A DNA stretch of 64,000 nucleotides. Origin: Notospermus geniculatus. Its lineage: Eukaryota; Nemertea; Pilidiophora; Heteronemertea; Lineidae. Location: NCBI GenBank assembly GCA_002633025.1, contig NMRB01001159.1, positions 56,669-120,668 on the forward strand, given 5' to 3'. Shown here one piece after another: positions 59,117 to 64,000 of the stretch. Under the pieces are notes generated by a model, which saw only the letters and a list, made by a program, of their open reading frames with translations, did no database searches and was not told the origin of the DNA. Every line of letters starts with the position of its first letter. Within the stretch, counting starts at the first letter, position 1. The position numbers and the translations under genes were made by a program.

Positions 59117-59351
59117 NTTTTCAAACGTGATATTCATTGGTCATGCTGGACTTGAACATGTTAAAAAGTGCTTAAAACCACCAAATTGTATTTTGCCTTG
59201 TTATGCATGCTGCAGATTTCATATGTTTTGCTGTTGAGACAAACTGAACAGAATTAAGCCCCCTTCCAAAGTTGCTGTTGGCGCGCAGGGGACATTACGC
59301 CTGCGGCACCTCTGAAGTTCTTGATTTGATCCCTCAGATCTAAACTCCCAA

Positions 59352-59481
59352 GGCCGTATTAAAAAAGGGTGATCAGCACATGATTAAGACTTAGACGAGT
59401 GTAACTTCACTAACACACTTCCACCATGCATTTGATGAAGTACATGCGTCTAAGTCTCTTTAACCCTTTTTGAATACGCCC
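59352..59481. mobile_element. MITE, GGCCGTATTAAAAAAGGG ends
   Basis: The left GGCCGTATTAAAAAAGGGT is mirrored by AACCCTTTTTGAATACGCCC. An inner AAGACTTAGACG block is also mirrored (GCGTCTAAGTCT). 130 bp. Confidence 0.65.
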
Positions 59482-59764
59482 CCCAATTTTGAACGGCTCC
59501 TCGTATTAACCGTGCTCCGAAACTGTTTCGGTTCATGTGATTTTCAGAAGATGACCAATAGGTGTCACTAAAAATTGGTGCCAAACTACAGCATGTTGCA
59601 CAGTTGACGTACCTTTATCAGCACACCTTCCACGAATGTCACGCGGAAAGTACGCTTCAGTTCATTGCGTATGGTACGGGTGCATCACGTGTCTCTTAGC
59701 GTGACGTCCACGCACCACGGGCGAATGATGTTACGTCTTTACTGCATGCTTTCCATGACGGCGC

Positions 59765-59870
59765 ACGACGTCTGCGGAAGATACGATGACAGTACACACA
59801 TGACGCTGCATGTGGTACGTGGATGGTGCACGTCGCAGAAGGGAGGTCAATTGTGCAACGTACTGTAGTA
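59765..59870 (+). repeat. interspersed repeat, partner at 61955-62055
   Basis: CACATGACGCTGCATGTGGT, AGAAGGGAGGTCAATTGTGC and AACGTACTGTA are present in reverse complement at 61955-62055. Confidence 0.6.
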
Positions 59871-60673
59871 GCAAGCATAGCCAATCAGTGGTCTGCTTTC
59901 AGGCCCACTTTTCTGCCAAGCAACGGGTGACAAATTGGGGGTACTCATCCTTGCACCAACTGTCATATTCAAAGTTGCGTGAAGTCACTAATGTGAAGAA
60001 GACAGATTGAGAAGAATTTATGAAAATCAGAAATGGGTATTGGATTGGAATTCATATTGATTTGTAAAAATGATAATGGCTGCTTTCATTTTGACGTATC
60101 CATCCATTGGCCCACTTCCATCAGCCGCACTCAGCTAATGCACAAAAACAGATGTTGACTCTTCTCAATTTTTTTGCACGTTTTAAAAAATCATTTCCCT
60201 AAGTGAATCTACATCGTGTATAATTGGGACGCCCCGCCACGCGTAATCTTCACCAGTTGTTGTGGTTACCCTGTGGTAGGGGTAGGGGGGTTGTCGATAT
60301 CAGCGACATTATCCAAATCAATAAACTAATAAGTGTGATAGATATAAAATGACAAAGACTGGTAATGTTTTAGTTGCTTCGTGATGAAACGAAGAGGTTG
60401 CATCTTCAGTCATGTCAGTGGTTTTGATGTATCTTAGCTGCGTTTCTTACCAGGTAGGTGGCTTGACTTCTTCTTCATGTTGGTCTTCTTTTGTTCTGGG
60501 TACTTGCCTCTTGACATGCTTGAGATGAGCGTTTAGATTTTCCCCCAGGCATTTAGGCAAGGTGATTGCGTGTTGAGGAGCTGTTCAGAGTTTCACTATT
60601 GAACCTTGATCCTAACTTTGTAAACGCAAGTAATAATTCAGGGTGGTGGTTGCTCCTTCAGAAAAGATTCTGT

Positions 60674-60780
60674 TAGGGCCGTATGCACCAACGAAGATTA
60701 TGTTGAACTCAGGTTGAACAATTGAAAAGCTGTGGCTCAACTTGAGTTCAAGATAATCTTTGTTGGTGCATACGGGCCTA
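60674..60780. mobile_element. 107-bp MITE, TAGGGCCGTATGCACCAAC ends
   Basis: Arms of about 46 bp (TAGGGCCGTATGCACCAACG against the inverse of TGTTGGTGCATACGGGCCTA), nearly full-length palindrome with a few mismatches. Confidence 0.75.
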
Positions 60781-60783
60781 AAG

Positions 60784-61007
60784 CTAGGAATCCACCATTG
60801 ATTTTCAAGTTGATTTTGTGTTGCGACTTGCTTTGCAACTGGGTTCTCGATCGCCGTAGTGGACTCGCTACACGTGATTTCCACCAATGGCGAAGATATG
60901 GTTAATTTCAGTCGGCGACCGGTATCAGTTCCTTGCGATCGTATTCAATCGCAGGTAGCAGGTTGCAGAGCAAGTCGCAACGCAGAAAATCAGCAGTGGA
61001 TTCCTAG
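60784..61007. mobile_element. 224-bp MITE, CTAGGAATCCAC ends
   Basis: CTAGGAATCCACCATTGATT and GTTGCGACTTGCTTTGCAAC are inverted at the right as GTTGCAGAGCAAGTCGCAAC and CAGTGGATTCCTAG. Starts 3 bp after the previous element. Confidence 0.7.
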
Positions 61008-61154
61008 TAAGAGGAAATGGCAGTTCATCATTTATTGCGTGGATTTTGAGTCTTTTGCTTGTTTAAAAATTAATAAGTCCAAAAACCTGATTGAATTGGT
61101 TTTGTGTACGGGTATTCTAATTCCAAGTTGAACCTTGCCCCATACAAAAAGTAA

Positions 61155-61328
61155 CCGGGATCCCGGCGGGATCCCAGCTGGGATCCCGGTGGGATCCCAC
61201 CTGGGATCCCGGCGGGATCCCACCGGGAATTTTAGGCGGGATTTTTGGGCGGGATAAAAGTGGGATCCCAGTTATAAGACCGGGATCCCGGTGGGATGAG
61301 CCCGGGATCCCGGTGGGATGAGACCGGG
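61155..61328. repeat. GGGATCCC-rich low-complexity array
   Basis: About a dozen GGGATCCC palindromes separated by CGGC, AGCT, GGTG or CCTG spacers, then GGGATGAG variants, ending at the single N (61329). Each core is self-complementary. Confidence 0.8.
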
Positions 61329-61954
61329 NATTATAGGCTATAAAAATGTTCTTGTCTTACAGCATTCCTTGTGTGTTTCAGGCCTACTTACCCTAGGCAT
61401 TGCTGTATAGATATTGAGATTGATGGTAATTGGTTTAGGCCTACCTGTCCCATTCCTGCCATGATGGGCTTTCAGTATTGGATCAAATTGTAATTGATAC
61501 AATAGCTGTTGGCTGTCATGAAATAAAGCCAAGTTGATGAACTGGTGGCTCAAATTTCCTGATGAACTGATCCAGTAATCAGAGTTGTATTATCTGCATA
61601 AACATGCAAGGCCTAGTTGATGAACTATGATAAGAATGTTCTGAAACTTCTGCGATTCTGCCATTATCAATTGCTCCACCTCCACCTATCACCATGTGGA
61701 TTGGTCTCTGACCTGCGCTGAATGCTTCTGAGTGGTTTATGTGTTTTGGTATGCGTGTATTCCGTCATTTGTGTAACATCAGCATGGTGAGAAGAATGAT
61801 CCGTAGGCCCTGCTGGGGCTACTCAGAATGCCGCATCAGAAGAGGATGCATTGCATTTGCAGCAAGATCTTGCTGATTTGATGTTCTCAGTAGCCCTTTT
61901 GATGCAGGGTCACTATTTCTGCCCTTTGAACCTCACTCGATCGGCTTTTCCCCC

Positions 61955-62055
61955 CATCTACATGTACAGTACGCTGCACAATTGACCTCCCTTCTGCGCC
62001 GCGCACCACATGCAGAGTCATGTGCGTACCGTCCTCGTGTCTTCCGCGGAGTTCT
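61955..62055 (-). repeat. partner of the 59765 repeat
   Basis: TGCACAATTGACCTCCCTTC and CACCACATGCAGAGTCATGT are the reverse complement of blocks at 59765-59870. Directly continues into the repeat at 62045-62315. Confidence 0.6.
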
Positions 62056-62315
62056 GCCAGTGACGTCATTTGTGAATTTTATGCAAATTATGTAACTTTA
62101 TTCAATTCTCAATACGGCTGATGTACCGGAATGCAGATAGAAGTGACCTACATTTGAACCAGGGAATCCACCAATCACGAAGGGGTTTCCCACGTTAAAA
62201 ATAGAAAATGTGTCAACATAATAGTTCCTATACTTACCACCTGCGCCAGCACCGACCAATCAGATGCAGGCCCGACGCAATAGGCACGCCCGGTCCTTGT
62301 TAGGACCGGGTACCA
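62045..62315 (-). repeat. partner of the 46667 repeat
   Basis: Reverse complement of 46667-46940: ATTCAATTCTCAATACGGCT, GGAATGCAGATAGAAGTGAC, CTTACCACCTGCGCC, with CCGGTCC..GGACCGG at the end. Confidence 0.65.
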
Positions 62316-62821
62316 GTTTAAAAAGGACACTGAGAGAAAACCAACAAAATTGACAAGTGTGGGCTTAAACTTTTGCAAATGACTGTATCATGTAGGTCCC
62401 GTATAAATGTGCCACGTTCCTATTACTGGCGTTGCCATCCATGATGATGTCCTGTCCTTGTATAGGAATCTAATTACACATCCCTAATTGTCATTGATGA
62501 CTTGTATCTGTTCATTTACCTAATTTATGTGAAAATCACTCCTTTATTGGCTTATTATATGTATCCGTAGCAATAAATAATGCACAACTCCGATCATCGA
62601 TAATTCATTTGACCTTGATAGCCATCAGTGTACAAGATAATTTTTACCCGTGTACACATGGATCAGGTATCTATTGGTTTCTGGAAATGTACATCAGTCA
62701 GTCCTGTATTATGGCATACGGCTGATTTTGTGGGAGATGAAATGTACATGACAGTGTGGTAGCCTATGCAGTATGGTGTAAAAGTCATTTAGGTCAACCT
62801 ACCCCAGATAAATGAACATAA

Positions 62822-62973
62822 AGTGGGCCATACATGATCAATATTATTGCACAAAATGGGGCCCAAAATAGGGGCATGTGCTTCTGGCATGATGGGTGGA
62901 AAAAAGATTGGCAATAATATTGCCCATTTTGGTCCTCATATTGTGCAATAATATTGAACGAGTATGGGCAGCT
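62822..62973. mobile_element. Harbinger-like MITE, TAA target duplication (copy 2)
   Basis: TAA at 62819-62821 and 62974-62976; 152 bp. Core blocks GGGGCATGTGCTTCTGGCAT and GATGGGT are the reverse complement of copy 1 at 32225-32376. Confidence 0.75.
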
Positions 62974-63059
62974 TAATAACTGATTTTGTGGAGAGAAGCA
63001 GCTTATGTAACGATTAGCTACTGCAGATAAGTAATGGTGCTAATAGCTTTTATTGGGCA

Positions 63060-63190
63060 GTCAGTGTGGCAGAGTGGAAACCGGTGCCTATCACCCCTGT
63101 CAGAATTCATGTGATAGAGAGGTCAACTTTCTTTGACAATGCAAGTTCTCTCCCGGTACTCTGGTTTCCTCCTGCTGTTCATTATTAAAT
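63060..63190 (+). mobile_element. SINE fragment with conserved 3' domain
   Basis: TGGCAGAGTGG is a good A box (about 63068-63078). The B box is decayed. CTCTCCCGGTACTCTGGTTT then CCTCCTGC is the domain shared with 31190-31390 and 3640-3730. Confidence 0.55.
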
Positions 63191-63437
63191 GATTCCCACT
63201 TCACCAAGCGGGCACTGTGCCATTGGCACTATTTTTAAATTTGCCTGATGTTGTCTATGCTGTGTATTTGGTGCTCAATTAATAGTGACTCAATATTTCA
63301 AGAAATTCACTCAAGTCGTTTAGGCCCAGCTACTCCTCGATATAAGATGGGATGTTTTTCACTGTGTGCCTTGTCTACATGTAGGTCGCACTGACCTTAT
63401 TGTCATCTAAATCTTTCTGACCTATTTTTCGTTACAG

Positions 63438-63486
63438 ATCTGATGAAATGGAAATGGTGATGGGTGACCTTGAACGAGCTAACGAG
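63438..63486 (+). CDS. CUX1: CUX1/CASP coding exon f (coiled coil)
   Basis: The 49-nt exon after TTCGTTACAG supplies the last base of the Lys codon begun in exon e, then SDEMEMVMGDLERANE, ending in phase 0 at GAG/GTAAGA. DE-EM-M-DLERAN is the next conserved CUX/CASP block after KYDE-T-AK, which confirms that e splices to f across 35 kb with no lost coding exon. The rest of the gene lies beyond the window. Confidence 0.9.
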
Positions 63487-64000
63487 GTAAGATCAAGTTT
63501 ATCGATTAAGAATTCAGGATGATTAAATGGGTCATTTCTCAACAAATTAGCTTTCAGAAAGGGTTTCTTTGCTATGTAAACTGAGGTGCGATGTTATGGA
63601 TTGAAATAAGATTACATGTATTTCACATTCAGGGCTTTCCACATAGGCGGGGCTGCATGTCCTAACAGCCTAGTCAGACTCAGGTCATTGTTTTGACATG
63701 GTGAAGTGATTATATTTGCATAGTCTATCAGCGTCTGCAAATTTTGATACCAAATTTTCAACGAATTGGCAACTGGTCAGCAAAATTTTGCACTCAATTC
63801 TGACTTTCAAAATTAAAGCGATAAAGAAAAATATTTTTGTCTTTTCCTGAAAAGTTGCTAAGTGATTTTAGATTGTTCTGCCATCTAGCCCTTCATATAT
63901 CGAGTAATTGATGTTGGTGACTGGGAATAACTTTAAAGTACTTTTCTCTTTCCTTGACATGGTATTTTATTTTGAACCAATACTAACTCCATTTATTTCA
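63487..64000 (+). other. start of the following intron
   Basis: GTAAGA donor, then AT-rich sequence to the window end. No further exon or repeat recognised. Confidence 0.7.

Larger units (their letters stand above)
27983..63437 (+). other. giant intron e-f (about 35.5 kb, phase 2)
   Basis: GTAAGC donor and TTCGTTACAG acceptor; exons e and f join in frame across it. Its length may be inflated by duplicated assembly segments at 38.8-40.7 and 41.9-51.7 kb, and it contains two gaps. Contents are listed separately. I see nothing nameable in 27983-28680, 29161-30790, 34741-38085, 40703-41600, 54096-55757, 56180-57332, 57742-58681, 59871-60673, 61330-61954 and 62316-62818. No nested gene is supported on either strand. 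Confidence 0.85.

Overview
This window is animal nuclear DNA that carries the middle of one recognisable gene, spread thinly through very large introns packed with transposon debris. Six short exons on the + strand (20838-20964, 21370-21507, 24189-24256, 27211-27343, 27916-27982, 63438-63486) have canonical AG/GT borders and compatible phases. Together they form 582 nt (194 codons) with no stop. The translation is the N-terminal coiled coil shared by the homeodomain protein CUX1 (Cut) and its Golgi splice form CASP, roughly residues 59-252 of the vertebrate protein. The first one or two coding exons and everything after the sixth exon here (more coiled coil, then CUT repeats and homeodomain or the CASP membrane anchor) lie outside the window.

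Layout: 1-20837 is upstream intron (or intron plus 5' flank). 20838-27982 is a cluster of five exons. 27983-63437 is a single intron of about 35.5 kb, 63438-63486 the sixth exon, and 63487-64000 the next intron. I see no second protein-coding gene on either strand. The other open frames are short, lack family motifs, and lie in repeats or assembly gaps.

The introns hold many short non-autonomous DNA elements with terminal inverted repeats (MITEs). Several are nested three deep (10.83-11.55 kb; 34.16-34.74 kb), and some have recognisable target duplications (TA, TAA, TTAA, CATG). There are at least two tRNA-derived SINE families, several minisatellites (21.5, 26.0, 28.7, 46.3 and 51.3-54.1 kb), and a degenerate tRNA-like sequence at 16.6 kb.

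Two large near-identical direct duplications (38.8/40.0 kb and 41.9/46.9 kb) border on N gaps or single Ns. They look at least as much like unmerged haplotypes of a heterozygous genome as like real tandem duplications. Differences between the copies still reveal clean insertions, notably a piggyBac-like MITE with its empty site.

The organism is most likely a marine invertebrate, judging by AT-rich introns, frequent tacatgta and taggccta motifs, high apparent heterozygosity and MITE/SINE load. An ambulacrarian or another invertebrate deuterostome is my guess, but the sequence does not settle this. I found no convincing new protein system; the noteworthy material is in the repeats and in one exon whose frame runs through its splice donor into a minisatellite.
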